Origin: Streptomyces sp. NBC_01296
Lineage (GTDB): Bacteria; Actinomycetota; Actinomycetes; Streptomycetales; Streptomycetaceae
Reading direction: 5' to 3'
Length of the DNA: 64,000 nucleotides
Assembly (NCBI RefSeq): GCF_035984415.1
Contig: NZ_CP130720.1
Location: forward strand, 6,882,001-6,946,000
Shown here: positions 1 to 8,408 of the stretch, in pieces
Numbering within the stretch: the first letter of the stretch is position 1
Layout of the letters: every line of letters begins with the position of its first letter
Made by a program: the position numbers and the translations under genes
Notes under the pieces: model-generated
The model's database searches: none
The model's input: the letters and a program-made list of their open reading frames with translations, nothing else
Told to the model about the DNA's origin: nothing

Positions 1-380
1 TGCGCGCCGTCGGGCAGCCCGCCGACGGGGTCTCGCTCGCCCCCAAGATCACCGTCGAGGACGCCCGGATCGACTGGAAGGCCCCGGCGATGCGCGCCGA
101 CCGCATGGTGCGCGGCTGCACGCCCGCGCCCGGCGCCTGGACCGTCTTCCGCGGGGAGCGGCTCAAGCTGATCTCCGTCGGCCTGGTCGCCGACCGCACG
201 GACCTGGCGCCCGGCGAGCTCGCCCCGGCCAAGAACAACGTGTATGTCGGCACCGGCTCGCACGCCGTGGAGCTGCTCTGGGTGCAGCCCCAGGGCAAGA
301 AGCCGATGCGCGGCGCCGACTGGGCCCGCGGGGTGCGGATCGCTCCCGGCGAGCGCGTCGGCGCCGCGGACGTAGGCTGA
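1..380 (+). CDS. fmt: Methionyl-tRNA formyltransferase, C-terminal part (5' end outside window)
   Basis: Transfers a formyl group to Met-tRNAfMet for translation initiation in the cytoplasm. Only about 126 C-terminal residues are present, and the open frame runs in from the window edge. The visible part is the OB-like tRNA-binding domain: it contains GVSLAPKIT followed by EDARIDW, typical of Fmt, and ends in a basic segment. The next gene is rsmB 46 bp downstream, the usual Streptomyces fmt-rsmB order. The catalytic N-terminal domain cannot be assessed. Confidence 0.93.
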   Translation, partial: RAVGQPADGVSLAPKITVEDARIDWKAPAMRADRMVRGCTPAPGAWTVFRGERLKLISVGLVADRTDLAPGELAPAKNNVYVGTGSHAVELLWVQPQGKKPMRGADWARGVRIAPGERVGAADVG

Positions 381-426
381 TCCGTACGCAGTCCGCAGCA
401 CCTCGTAAACCCGGAGCACCTTTCTC

Positions 427-1887
427 GTGAGCGAACAGTCCCGTCCCCCGCGCGGCGCCGCAGGCCAGCGGCAGGCCAAGCCGTACCGCCGCCCCAAGAA
501 GGACCCCGTCCGGCTGCTGGCCTTCGAGGCGCTGCGGGCGGTGGGCGAGCGCGACGCGTACGCGAACCTCGTCCTGCCCCCGCTGCTGCGCAAGGCCCGC
601 CAGACGGAGGGCTTCGAGGCCCGGGACGCGGCACTGGCCACCGAGCTCGTGTACGGGACGCTGCGCAGGCAGGGCACGTACGACGCGGTCATCAAGGCCT
701 GCATCGACCGGCCGCTGCGGGAGGTGGACCCGCCCGTGCTGGACGTGCTCTCCCTCGGCGCCCACCAGCTGCTGGGGACCCGGATCCCCACGCACGCGGC
801 GGTGTCGGCGAGCGTGGAGCTGGCCAGGGTGGTGCTCGGCGACGGGCGCGCCAAGTTCGTGAACGCCGTGCTGCGCAAGATCGCCGCCCACGACCTGGAC
901 GGCTGGCTCGAGCTCGTTGCCCCGCCGTACGAGGAGGACGCAGAGGAGCACCTCGCGGTGTACCACTCCCACCCGCGGTGGGTGGTCAGCGCCCTGTGGG
1001 ACGCGCTCGGCGGCGGCCGGGCCGGCATCGAGGACCTGCTCGAGGCCGACAACGAGCGGCCCGAGGTCACGCTGGTGGCGCGGCCCGGGCGGTCCACGCC
1101 CGAGGAGCTGCTGGAGGCGGTCGGCGAGGACTCGGCGCTGCCGGGGCGCTGGTCGCCGTACGCCGTCCGGATGGCCGAGGGCGGCGAGCCCGGAGCGCTG
1201 GAGGCCGTCCGCGAGGGCCGCGCCGGCGTCCAGGACGAGGGCAGCCAGCTGGTGGCGATGGCCCTCGCGGCCGCGCCGGTCGAAGGCAGCGACGAGCGCT
1301 GGCTGGACGGCTGCGCCGGACCGGGCGGCAAGGCGGCCCTGCTGGCGGCCCTGGCAGCGCAGCGCGGCGCGTTCCTGCTGGCCTCCGAGAAGCAGCCGCA
1401 CCGGGCCCGGCTCGTGGAGCGCGCCCTGGCCGGCAACCCCGGCCCGTACCAGGTCATCGCGGCGGACGGCACCCGGCCGCCGTGGCGGCCGGGCTCCTTC
1501 GACCGGGTCCTGATGGACGTCCCGTGCTCCGGCCTGGGCGCGCTGCGCCGCCGCCCGGAGGCCCGGTGGCGCCGCCGTCCGGAGGACCTCGAGGGCTTCG
1601 CCCCGCTGCAGCGCGCGCTGCTGCGGGAGGCGCTGTCCGCCGTCCGGGTGGGCGGCGTCGTGGGCTACGCGACGTGCTCCCCGCACCTGGCGGAGACCCG
1701 GGTGGTCGTGGACGACGTACTCAAGGGCCGCGGCGCGGGCGCCTCGCCGGTGGCGGCCGAACTGATCGACGCCAGGCCGTACATGGGGGGAGTCCCCGCC
1801 CTCGGCGACGGCCCGGACGTCCAGCTGTGGCCGCACCTGCACGGGACGGACGCGATGTACCTGGCACTGATCCGGCGTACGGGGTAG
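427..1887 (+). CDS. rsmB: 16S rRNA (cytosine-C5) methyltransferase, RsmB/NOP family
   Basis: SAM-dependent methylation of a cytosine in 16S rRNA. The 486-aa product starts at GTG. An N-terminal NusB-like RNA-binding domain (about residues 25-160) is followed by a Rossmann methyltransferase domain. SAM motif GCAGPGGK lies near 297, the DVPCSGLG motif with one conserved Cys near 366, and the ATCSPH motif with the catalytic-type Cys near 416, as in other RNA m5C methyltransferases. The first 20 residues are basic and disordered-looking, common in actinobacterial versions. It probably shares a transcript with fmt. Confidence 0.93.
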   Translation: MSEQSRPPRGAAGQRQAKPYRRPKKDPVRLLAFEALRAVGERDAYANLVLPPLLRKARQTEGFEARDAALATELVYGTLRRQGTYDAVIKACIDRPLREVDPPVLDVLSLGAHQLLGTRIPTHAAVSASVELARVVLGDGRAKFVNAVLRKIAAHDLDGWLELVAPPYEEDAEEHLAVYHSHPRWVVSALWDALGGGRAGIEDLLEADNERPEVTLVARPGRSTPEELLEAVGEDSALPGRWSPYAVRMAEGGEPGALEAVREGRAGVQDEGSQLVAMALAAAPVEGSDERWLDGCAGPGGKAALLAALAAQRGAFLLASEKQPHRARLVERALAGNPGPYQVIAADGTRPPWRPGSFDRVLMDVPCSGLGALRRRPEARWRRRPEDLEGFAPLQRALLREALSAVRVGGVVGYATCSPHLAETRVVVDDVLKGRGAGASPVAAELIDARPYMGGVPALGDGPDVQLWPHLHGTDAMYLALIRRTG

Positions 1888-2014
1888 CGGCCGGTCCTTC
1901 CCGGGCACCCGTCCGGCATCCCAACTTCCGTGACATCTACATGAGTTGACTGGGCATCACCTACCCTGCTGGTCGAGCCGATTCGCTGCGGCGGGTCGTA
2001 CGGGGAGGAGACCC

Positions 2015-2497
2015 ATGGCTGACGTGGTGCCGTCGCAGGCCCCTGACAACGCGCTGGCCCGCGCCATCGTGGCGCGGGTCGCGCCGGGCGAGCTGCCGTT
2101 CTTCGAGGAGACGGTCGCGAGCCTGGACGGCAAGGGCCGCAGGGGCCGCGCGGGGACCCGCCGCAAGGACGACCCGCTGGCCTTCGGCGGAGCGGCCGAA
2201 CTGGTCGTCACCAGCATCGCGTGCGGGGTCGCGTACGAGGTCGCCAAGGCGATGGGCGAGGGCATCGGGCAGAGCCTGGGCGACCGGGTCAGGCGGCTGT
2301 TCGGCCGACGGGACCCCTCCCGTGCGCCGGCACCGGCGGACGAGGCGGTACCCGCTCTGCCGGAGCACCGCATCGCAGAACTGGGGGCGGTCGCACGGCG
2401 GACCGCGCTCCTGCTCGGGCTGCCGCCGGACCGGTCGGACCTGCTGGCGGCGGCCGTGGCCGACCACCTCAGGGCAAGTGGCCGGGACCAGGGGTGA
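2015..2497 (+). CDS. Conserved hypothetical protein coupled to M48 protease
   Basis: A 160-aa protein of unknown function. The ATG is preceded by a good ribosome binding site (GGGGAGGAG). The N-terminal 50 residues are charged. A glycine/alanine-rich, moderately hydrophobic stretch (about residues 55-90) could be a membrane-associated helix, and the tail is helical and Ala/Leu-rich. Its stop overlaps the start of the next gene (GTGA), so the two are very likely translationally coupled and may act together. No catalytic motif was recognised. Confidence 0.7.
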   Translation: MADVVPSQAPDNALARAIVARVAPGELPFFEETVASLDGKGRRGRAGTRRKDDPLAFGGAAELVVTSIACGVAYEVAKAMGEGIGQSLGDRVRRLFGRRDPSRAPAPADEAVPALPEHRIAELGAVARRTALLLGLPPDRSDLLAAAVADHLRASGRDQG

Positions 2498-4221
2498 GCG
2501 CGCCCCTCTTACCCACCGGCGAGGGGAGGCGGGGCGGCCGGCCCCTGCCCTCCGGAACGCTCGTCGCCTTCGTCCTGCTGATCTGCGCCGTGGTCTCCTC
2601 GATGACCATCCTGCACCCCGCGTACGCCGACTTCCTGGCGGGCGACCGGGGCGAGACGAGCGCACCCAACGCCTGCATGCGTGCGGCCATCGAGCGGGCC
2701 GGGGGACTCGGCGCCTTCGTCAGGGGCCCCCGGGACGGCTCCTGCGACGGGAGCGACGACCACACCAGCGAAGGCATCCTGATCTCGTATGCGGTGCTCG
2801 CCGTGGCCACCGCCCTGCACTACTGGTTCCGCTCCGCGCGCCGGGCCCGGAAGCGGGGCGTCCGCGCGTTGGACGCGGAACGCTTCCCCGCCCTCCACGC
2901 AGAGATCGAGCGGCTCACCGCGGGGGTCGGGCAGGCCCGAGGCGTCACCGTCCTGGTCGACTTCCTCGATTCCGGGGTGAACGGGGTCACCTTCGGCCGC
3001 GCGGGACGCCGCCACATCGTGCTCAGCCGGGGCCTGGTCGCGCTGTACGAGGGGGACGCCGCGCAGCGCGAGGCGTTCCGTGCCGTGGTCCTGCACGAGC
3101 TGGCCCATCTGCGCAACCGCGACGTCGACATCACCATGATCACGCTTTCGCTGCTGCGCTGCTTCTTCGTCCTGATCCTGGGTCCCCGGGTGTTCGGGGA
3201 CCTGTTCGGCGTGCTCTTCGTACCGGGCGGAGCCGTCTTTTTCGGCGCGCGCATCCTGGACGCGCTCGCGCTCTGGTGGGTGATCCGCGCCGCCCGCGGC
3301 ATCGTCCTGCGGACCAGGGAGTTCCTGGCGGATGCCCGGGTGGTGGAGTGGCAGCGCGGATCCCCCCGCCCACTGCTCGGCGCCTTCGGGCTGGCAGCGC
3401 AGACGGCGCCGCGCAGCCGCCGGCCGTCCCGTACGCATCCCTCGTTCGCCGAGCGCAAGGAGTGTCTGGCGGACCGGTCCCGGCTGATGTACCAGGGCTT
3501 CGGCTTCGCCTTCGTCGTGGGCTTCTGCCTTCCGCTCGCGTGGGACCCGGTCTCCTCGATCACCGCGCAGTGGCGGGTCGGGGGAGGAGTCAAGGGCTGG
3601 TGGCCCGCCGAGCTGATCACCGCACTGGTCGTGCTGGTCCTCTTCCTGACGGTGGCGCGGGCCGCCCTGCACGACCTCGGCGGATCCGGCAGGCGCCCGC
3701 CGCGCGCCCGCTTCCGGACCGGCCTGGCCGTCGGGATCTGCGCGGGATACGCCGTCGCGCCCAGCGTCGTCGTCGACCACACGATGATGCCCGGGCTGCG
3801 GCCGGACGTGCAGGCCTCGGGCTGGCTGGTGGTGGCGCTGATCGGCCTCGGGTTCACCTGGTGGTGCGAGCTCCTCGCGAGGTCCTGGGCCGTGCCGCTG
3901 GCGCATGCCGGAACGGAGTTCCGCGGCGTCGCACTGCTGGGACTGGCCGCGGCGGCAGCGGCGGTTCTCGCCGCCTCCACGGTCTTCGAACTGCAGTGGC
4001 AGATCGAGATGGGCCAGTTCATGAGCGAGGACCTGGCCGCCCTGCCGGGGCCGGTGCACGCGGCGCTGTGGACGCTGGGGGTGGCGGCCTACCAGCTCTC
4101 GGATCCCGTGTGGTTCACCGTGGCCGCGGCCCTTCTGCTGGGCATCCCGCTCGCCGGGCGGCTGCGGGCGCGTGGCCTGGCCCGGCCGGGGCCCCCGCAC
4201 GGCTCCGGCCGGCCCGCCTGA
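2494..4221 (+). CDS. M48-family zinc metallopeptidase, multi-pass membrane protein (TTA codon near start)
   Basis: Predicted integral-membrane zinc endopeptidase of the HtpX/Ste24 type. In the 575-aa product a transmembrane helix lies close to the N-terminus (about 18-40) and another near 90. The zinc motif HELAH sits near residue 200 in the context VVLHELAHLRNRDVD, and several hydrophobic helices follow up to the C-terminus. GTG is chosen as start because it overlaps the preceding stop and keeps the hydrophobic N-terminus. Codon 6 is TTA (2509-2511), a rare codon in Streptomyces read by the developmentally regulated bldA tRNA. It sits between rsmB and rpe. Confidence 0.85.
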   Translation: MSAPLLPTGEGRRGGRPLPSGTLVAFVLLICAVVSSMTILHPAYADFLAGDRGETSAPNACMRAAIERAGGLGAFVRGPRDGSCDGSDDHTSEGILISYAVLAVATALHYWFRSARRARKRGVRALDAERFPALHAEIERLTAGVGQARGVTVLVDFLDSGVNGVTFGRAGRRHIVLSRGLVALYEGDAAQREAFRAVVLHELAHLRNRDVDITMITLSLLRCFFVLILGPRVFGDLFGVLFVPGGAVFFGARILDALALWWVIRAARGIVLRTREFLADARVVEWQRGSPRPLLGAFGLAAQTAPRSRRPSRTHPSFAERKECLADRSRLMYQGFGFAFVVGFCLPLAWDPVSSITAQWRVGGGVKGWWPAELITALVVLVLFLTVARAALHDLGGSGRRPPRARFRTGLAVGICAGYAVAPSVVVDHTMMPGLRPDVQASGWLVVALIGLGFTWWCELLARSWAVPLAHAGTEFRGVALLGLAAAAAAVLAASTVFELQWQIEMGQFMSEDLAALPGPVHAALWTLGVAAYQLSDPVWFTVAAALLLGIPLAGRLRARGLARPGPPHGSGRPA

Positions 4222-4392
4222 CGTCCGCGCCCAGGGGTGCGGCCACGTGGCCGGTGTCATGCAGAGAACGTGCCGGAAGGCGATCTCTAAGGGCAGGTTA
4301 ATTGTTCTTCGGGATTGATTAAGCACCGCTACGGCCGTCTCGAGTTCCGGGGTCGTGGCCGGAAGTGCGCGCAGGCATGGCAGGCTTGGGGC

Positions 4393-5079
4393 ATGGCCGC
4401 TCAGATTTATCCCAGCATCCTGTCCGCCGACTTCGCACGCCTCGCCGAAGAGGTGAAGGCCGTGGAAGGGGCCGACTGGCTGCATGTCGACGTCATGGAC
4501 AACCATTTCGTCCCGAACCTCACCCTCGGTATGCCCGTCGTGGAGTCCCTGAGCCGCGCCACGGACATCCCGCTGGATCTGCACCTCATGATCGAGGACC
4601 CGGACCGCTGGGCCCCGCAGTACGTCGAGGCCGGAGCCGGGTCGGTCACCTTCCACGCCGAGGCCGCCGCCGCGCCCGTGCGGCTCGCGCGGGAGATCAG
4701 GGCCAAGGGGGCGCGGGCCTCGATGGCGCTCAAGCCCGCCACGCCGATCGAGCAGTACGAGGACATCCTCCCCGAGCTCGACATGCTGCTGATCATGACG
4801 GTCGAGCCGGGCTTCGGCGGCCAGCCCTTTCTGGACATCATGCTCCCCAAGATCCGCCGTACCCGGGAGCTGATCGCCAAGCACGGCCTGGAGCTGTGGC
4901 TCCAGGTCGACGGCGGGGTCTCGGCCTCGACGATCGAACGCTGTGCCGAGGCCGGCGCCGACGTGTTCGTCGCCGGAAGCGCGGTCTACGGGGCGGTCGA
5001 CCCTTCCTCCGCCGTACGTACCCTGCGGGAGCAGGCGGGCGTCGCGATCGCCGCGGCACCCTGGGCCTGCGACCACTGA
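4393..5079 (+). CDS. rpe: Ribulose-phosphate 3-epimerase
   Basis: Interconverts ribulose 5-phosphate and xylulose 5-phosphate in the pentose phosphate pathway. The 228-aa length is standard for the family. It is a TIM barrel with PSILSADF at the N-terminus, the metal/catalytic segment VDVMDNHFVPN near 35, GFGGQPF near 140 and the phosphate-binding VDGGV near 173. The ATG gives the family-standard start MAAQIYPS. In-frame extension further upstream is possible but unlike homologues. An AT-rich patch at about 4296-4322 lies upstream and may contain the promoter. Confidence 0.95.
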   Translation: MAAQIYPSILSADFARLAEEVKAVEGADWLHVDVMDNHFVPNLTLGMPVVESLSRATDIPLDLHLMIEDPDRWAPQYVEAGAGSVTFHAEAAAAPVRLAREIRAKGARASMALKPATPIEQYEDILPELDMLLIMTVEPGFGGQPFLDIMLPKIRRTRELIAKHGLELWLQVDGGVSASTIERCAEAGADVFVAGSAVYGAVDPSSAVRTLREQAGVAIAAAPWACDH

Positions 5080-5194
5080 AACAAGGGTTGGTGAACAGCT
5101 CGGTGAACGGAAGCTGTCCAGGCTGATCAACGGCCGCCGGATCTGACAGGATGAACGGCGAGTCGAGAGTGTGAACAGCAGTGAGGAGAACGCG

Positions 5195-6217
5195 GTGTCT
5201 GCAATGTCGGCGGGACGGTCAGCCCTGCGGATGGGACCCGCGGAGCTGGTGCAGGCGGCGGCCATGGCCCGCCGCTTCTACCTGGAGGGCAAGTCCAAGA
5301 TCCAGATCGCCGAGGAGTTCGGCGTGAGCCGCTTCAAGGTGGCCCGGGTCCTGGAGACCGCCCTCGAGCGCGACCTCGTACGGATCGAGATCCGGGTCCC
5401 AGCCGAGCTCGACGCGGAGCGGTCCGACGCGCTGCGCTCCCGGTACGGGCTGCGCCACGCGGTGGTGGTCGAATCCCCGGCCGATGCGACCGAGGACGCG
5501 CCCGATCCGGAGAACCTGGGTGCCGTCGCCGCCGACCTGCTCGGCGAGCTGGTCAACGAGGGCGACGTACTGGGCCTGGCCTGGGGGCGGTCGACCATCC
5601 ACATGGCCGCCTCCCTGCACCGGCTCCCGCAGTGCACCGTGGTGCAGCTGACGGGCGTCTACGACGCCGGTACGGCCGAGCGCGGGTCCGTGGAGGCCGT
5701 ACGGCGGGCCGCCCAGGTCTCGGGCGGCGACGCGCACCCGATCTACGCGCCGATGCTGCTCCCCGACCCGGCGACCGCGGCCGCGCTGCGGAACCAGACG
5801 GGAATCGCCCGGGCCTTCGAGTACTTCGACAAGGTGACCGTCGCGGCGGTGTCGATCGGCTCCTGGGAGCCCGGGATCTCGACCGTCCACGACATGCTCA
5901 CGGACGAGGAGCGGGCGCACTACGCCTCGCTGGGTGTCGCCGCCGAAATGTCCGCCCACCTGTTCGACTCTGAAGGGCGGCGCGTCGGGCGGGACCTCGG
6001 CGAGCGCTGCATCACCGTCGAGGCGGACCGGCTGCGCCGGATCCCCGAGGTCGTGGCGATCGCGGGCGGACTGCGCAAGGCCTCCGCGATCGGGGCGGTG
6101 CTCCGTTCCGGCCTGGTGACCAGCCTGGTCACCGACACGGCGGTCGCGGACTACCTGCTCACCGAGTCGGCCCCGGGGCTGCGTCCGGCGCTGGAGCGGG
6201 CCGACCCGGACGACTGA
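5195..6217 (+). CDS. SorC/DeoR-type sugar-binding transcriptional regulator
   Basis: DNA-binding regulator with an N-terminal helix-turn-helix (IQIAEEFGVSRFKVARVLE, about residues 34-52) and a C-terminal SorC-type phosphosugar-binding domain (about 85-335) containing LGLAWGRST and GVYDAG. About 340 aa. The start is placed at the GTG six bases after GAGGAG (5183-5188). An in-frame GTG eight codons upstream (5171) is an alternative. The effector is probably a phosphorylated sugar, and proximity to rpe is compatible with a pentose/hexose phosphate signal (inference). Confidence 0.85.
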   Translation: MSAMSAGRSALRMGPAELVQAAAMARRFYLEGKSKIQIAEEFGVSRFKVARVLETALERDLVRIEIRVPAELDAERSDALRSRYGLRHAVVVESPADATEDAPDPENLGAVAADLLGELVNEGDVLGLAWGRSTIHMAASLHRLPQCTVVQLTGVYDAGTAERGSVEAVRRAAQVSGGDAHPIYAPMLLPDPATAAALRNQTGIARAFEYFDKVTVAAVSIGSWEPGISTVHDMLTDEERAHYASLGVAAEMSAHLFDSEGRRVGRDLGERCITVEADRLRRIPEVVAIAGGLRKASAIGAVLRSGLVTSLVTDTAVADYLLTESAPGLRPALERADPDD

Positions 6218-6332
6218 TCCGGGGCGGCGGGCCGCGCGGCGGGCGCCGCGGGACGCCATGGGGCGGATGGTGCCGCAATTGAGATCCGAACAGCGGGCTG
6301 TGAGGCGGCCCGCGGGGCGCATACTGGTCTCA

Positions 6333-6554
6333 ATGACAAAGTCAGCAGTACCTCGCCGCCATTTGCCGTCCAGCCCGTTCAAGGCCCCCGTGGAACCGCC
6401 GCTCCGGCAGTTCAGCGTCGGCGACCGGGTCTCTCACGATGAGCACGGCCTCGGCCGTGTCGTCGGTATCGAGGAGGGGATCGCTGTCCTGGTCGACTTC
6501 GGGTCGGTCCAGAAGAGAATTCTGAGCCCTTACACCAAGATGGCCGCCCTCTGA
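6333..6554 (+). CDS. Small CarD/UvrD-Tudor-like protein
   Basis: A 73-aa protein. Residues 27-65 read FSVGDRVSHDEHGLGRVVGI followed by a short beta-rich segment with VLVDFG. This resembles the small barrel in CarD/TRCF RNA-polymerase-interacting domains and in the UvrD/PcrA C-terminal Tudor domain. The N-terminus is basic and proline-rich. It could contact RNA polymerase or a helicase, but that is inferred only from the fold signature. A longer in-frame upstream extension was not taken because it runs through non-coding-looking sequence. Confidence 0.7.
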   Translation: MTKSAVPRRHLPSSPFKAPVEPPLRQFSVGDRVSHDEHGLGRVVGIEEGIAVLVDFGSVQKRILSPYTKMAAL

Positions 6555-6585
6555 GGGTGCCGCCGTCGCGGAGACCGTTACCGCG

Positions 6586-6603
6586 CGATTCGCAAGCGAA
6601 TCG
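6586..6603. promoter_or_regulatory. Perfect inverted repeat upstream of the RNase gene
   Basis: CGATTCGC-AA-GCGAATCG, 8-bp arms around a 2-base centre, ending 21 bases before the RNase start codon. It shares the core TCGCAAGCGA with a second site at 8967-8978. The location suits an operator, but no regulator is identified. Confidence 0.4.
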
Positions 6604-6624
6604 GATATTTGGCACGATCGGTGC

Positions 6625-7071
6625 ATGATCTTCAGGGACGTGCCCCGGTCGTTGCTGCGTTCTGTCGTGGGAGCGGTGTTCCTTTGCGTTGCGCTGATCG
6701 GCGTGGCGGGGTGCGGTGGAGAGAAGACCGCGCCCTCCGCCGCGGCCGGGGTGAGTTCAGGGGCTGACGCCTCTGCGCCCCTGTGGGCCAAGGGGATGGC
6801 CACCGTACGGGCCGATGCGCTGCCTGCTCAGGCGCGGGACGTGCTCGTACTCATCGACAAGGGCGGGCCGTACCCGTACCGGCAGGACGGGACCGTCTTC
6901 GGGAACTTCGAGAAGGCCCTGCCGAAGCAGAAGCGCGGCTACTACCACGAGTTCACGGTGAAGACACCGGGTGAGCGCGACCGCGGGGCCCGGCGGATCG
7001 TGACCGGTGAGGGTGGGGAGTTCTTCTACACGGACGACCACTACGACACGTTCAAGGCGGTTCTGCGATGA
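6625..7071 (+). CDS. Secreted guanyl-specific ribonuclease (RNase Sa/T1 family), lipoprotein
   Basis: Microbial RNase of the Sa/N1/T1 superfamily (cleaves after G). The 148-aa precursor has a hydrophobic signal segment (about 10-28) ending in a lipobox-like GVAGC, then an Ala/Ser-rich linker. The mature domain (about 60-148) matches RNase Sa: PYPYRQDGTVFGN, YYHEFTV with the catalytic Glu near 109, RGARRIV with active-site Arg residues, and DDHYDTF with the catalytic His near 138. The Cys pair that forms the disulfide in RNase Sa is absent. Its stop overlaps the barstar gene start (ATGA). Confidence 0.9.
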   Translation: MIFRDVPRSLLRSVVGAVFLCVALIGVAGCGGEKTAPSAAAGVSSGADASAPLWAKGMATVRADALPAQARDVLVLIDKGGPYPYRQDGTVFGNFEKALPKQKRGYYHEFTVKTPGERDRGARRIVTGEGGEFFYTDDHYDTFKAVLR

Positions 7072-7442
7072 CCCTGGACCCGCAGCCGCTCGCCCCGGCG
7101 CTCGCCACCGCCGAGAAGGCGGGCTGGACGACCCTACGGGTGGACCTGGCCGGTGTACGCGGCAAGGCCGAGCTGATGCGGCGGTGGGGGACGGCGTTGG
7201 CCGTGCCGGCGTGGTTCGGGGGGAACTGGGACGCGCTGGCCGATGCGCTGATCGACCTGTCGTGGTTGCCGCAGGCGCCGGGGCGGCTGGTGGCGGTGAC
7301 GTCGTGGTCCTCGTACGCGCAGGCGCGGCCGGCGGACTGGGAGACGCTGCAGGAGGTTCTGGAGGGGGCGGTCGAGTACTGGCGGGACGCCGGGGAAGGG
7401 GCCTTGGCCGTCCTTCTGGCCGAGCCGCCGCCCGCCGGCTGA
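7068..7442 (+). CDS. Barstar-family ribonuclease inhibitor
   Basis: A 124-aa barstar-like protein. The LRVDLAGVRGKAELM segment, then WFGGNWDALADALIDL (about 48-63) and a C-terminal beta strand LAVLL match the barstar fold. The Asn-Trp-Asp helix is the RNase-contact region in barstar. It has no signal peptide, so it acts in the cytoplasm and protects the producer against its own RNase Sa-type enzyme. The 4-bp overlap with the RNase gene ensures coupled synthesis. An effective bacterial RNase/inhibitor pair. Confidence 0.9.
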   Translation: MTLDPQPLAPALATAEKAGWTTLRVDLAGVRGKAELMRRWGTALAVPAWFGGNWDALADALIDLSWLPQAPGRLVAVTSWSSYAQARPADWETLQEVLEGAVEYWRDAGEGALAVLLAEPPPAG

Positions 7443-7456
7443 GGACCCGGACACGG

Positions 7457-7491
7457 CGGTGGGGGCGGAGGCTCTGCCTCCGCCCCCACCG
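7457..7491. terminator. Hairpin between convergent barstar and globin genes
   Basis: Perfect 16-bp stem (CGGTGGGGGCGGAGGC and its complement) with a 3-base loop TCT. It sits in the 71-bp gap between two converging transcription units, so it can serve both directions. There is no U-tract, as is common in Streptomyces. Confidence 0.75.
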
Positions 7492-7513
7492 GGACTGGGT
7501 CGAAAGAGACGAC

Positions 7514-7993
7514 CTAGCTCTTCGGGATCCAAGGGGGCGTTTGGCCCCAGGACCAGACCGGGATCTTCGCCGCGTCCACCGGTGGGGGGTTGGGGCCCGA
7601 GTAGATCAGGGCCATGCGGGTGCCCCATTCGATGTAGTAGGCGAACACCGCTCGGAACTCGGGGTCCGCCGGGAGGCCGACCTCGTCGGCCGTGTCCATC
7701 AGCAGGTCCACCCAGCGGCGGCGCTGCTGTTCGGTGATGCCGCGGCCCAGGTGCTTGGTGGCCATGTGCTGGTGGCCGCCGTGGTGGGCCGTGTACTGCG
7801 CCGGGCCGCCGAAGACCTCCGACAGCCAGACGGCCACGTGCTGGGGGTGCTCCGAGTCCATGCCCGCGAAGACCGGGGCCAGGATCTCGTCCTGCAGGGC
7901 GTGCGCGTAGAAGGCGTCCGTGAGGCGGTTCATCGCCTCCGCGCCGCCCATCCACTCGTAGATGGTGGGAGTGGTGCCGGGTGTGGTGCTCAT
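7514..7993 (-). CDS. Group II truncated haemoglobin (GlbO-like)
   Basis: Small haem protein of the 2-over-2 globin family, 159 aa. IYEWMGGAEAMNRLTDAFY is the usual N-terminal helix A/B region with Tyr at B10. HPQHVAVWLSEVFGGP and GGHQHMATKHLGRGIT include the proximal His (F8). YYIEWGTRMAL forms the C-terminal helix. Likely role is O2/NO chemistry or redox sensing. The start codon overlaps the stop of the upstream gene (ATGA), so it is the second gene of a two-gene operon. Confidence 0.9.
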   Translation of the reverse strand: MSTTPGTTPTIYEWMGGAEAMNRLTDAFYAHALQDEILAPVFAGMDSEHPQHVAVWLSEVFGGPAQYTAHHGGHQHMATKHLGRGITEQQRRRWVDLLMDTADEVGLPADPEFRAVFAYYIEWGTRMALIYSGPNPPPVDAAKIPVWSWGQTPPWIPKS

Positions 7994-8325
7994 GACTGGG
8001 GTGCGGCCTTTCCGGGGCCGGCCACGTCGGTGACGCGGTAGTGCTGCATCTCCTCGATGGCCTTGACGTACGGGCGGATCGCGTTGAAGAACGCCGGGAA
8101 GTGCTCGCCCTTGCGGAATCCGTTGAGGTGGGCGTCGACCGACGTCCAGCGGATGCGGAGGATGTAGCGCTCCCGGTCGTTCTCCTCCTCGCAGCGGGCC
8201 AGCTCGTAGTCGATGCACTCGGGTGACGCGGCCAGGGCCTCAGCGGCCTGTCGGTACGAGTCCTCGAAGGCCTGCTGGTCGTCCAATGCGATCCGGTAGC
8301 GGATGTATTCGACGGTGGTGGTCAT
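7990..8325 (-). CDS. Antibiotic biosynthesis monooxygenase (ABM)-like small protein
   Basis: A 111-aa dimeric alpha/beta-barrel (ferredoxin-like) protein of the ABM/YgiN type. VEYIRYRIALDDQQAFEDSY forms the first strand-helix, and the RERYILRIRWTSVDAHLNGF segment followed by HFPAFFNAIRPYVKAI is typical of the family. Such proteins act as cofactor-free quinol monooxygenases or are of unknown role. It is translationally coupled to the truncated haemoglobin, which supports a joint role in oxidative or nitrosative chemistry (inference). Confidence 0.8.
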   Translation of the reverse strand: MTTTVEYIRYRIALDDQQAFEDSYRQAAEALAASPECIDYELARCEEENDRERYILRIRWTSVDAHLNGFRKGEHFPAFFNAIRPYVKAIEEMQHYRVTDVAGPGKAAPQS

Positions 8326-8408
8326 GGGGCGTGCCTCTCCCTGTGATCGAGTGCCGGTCGGCTCGCTGTCAGACTTGCGTGATCATGCCCGGGTGGGGAG
8401 GACTTTCC

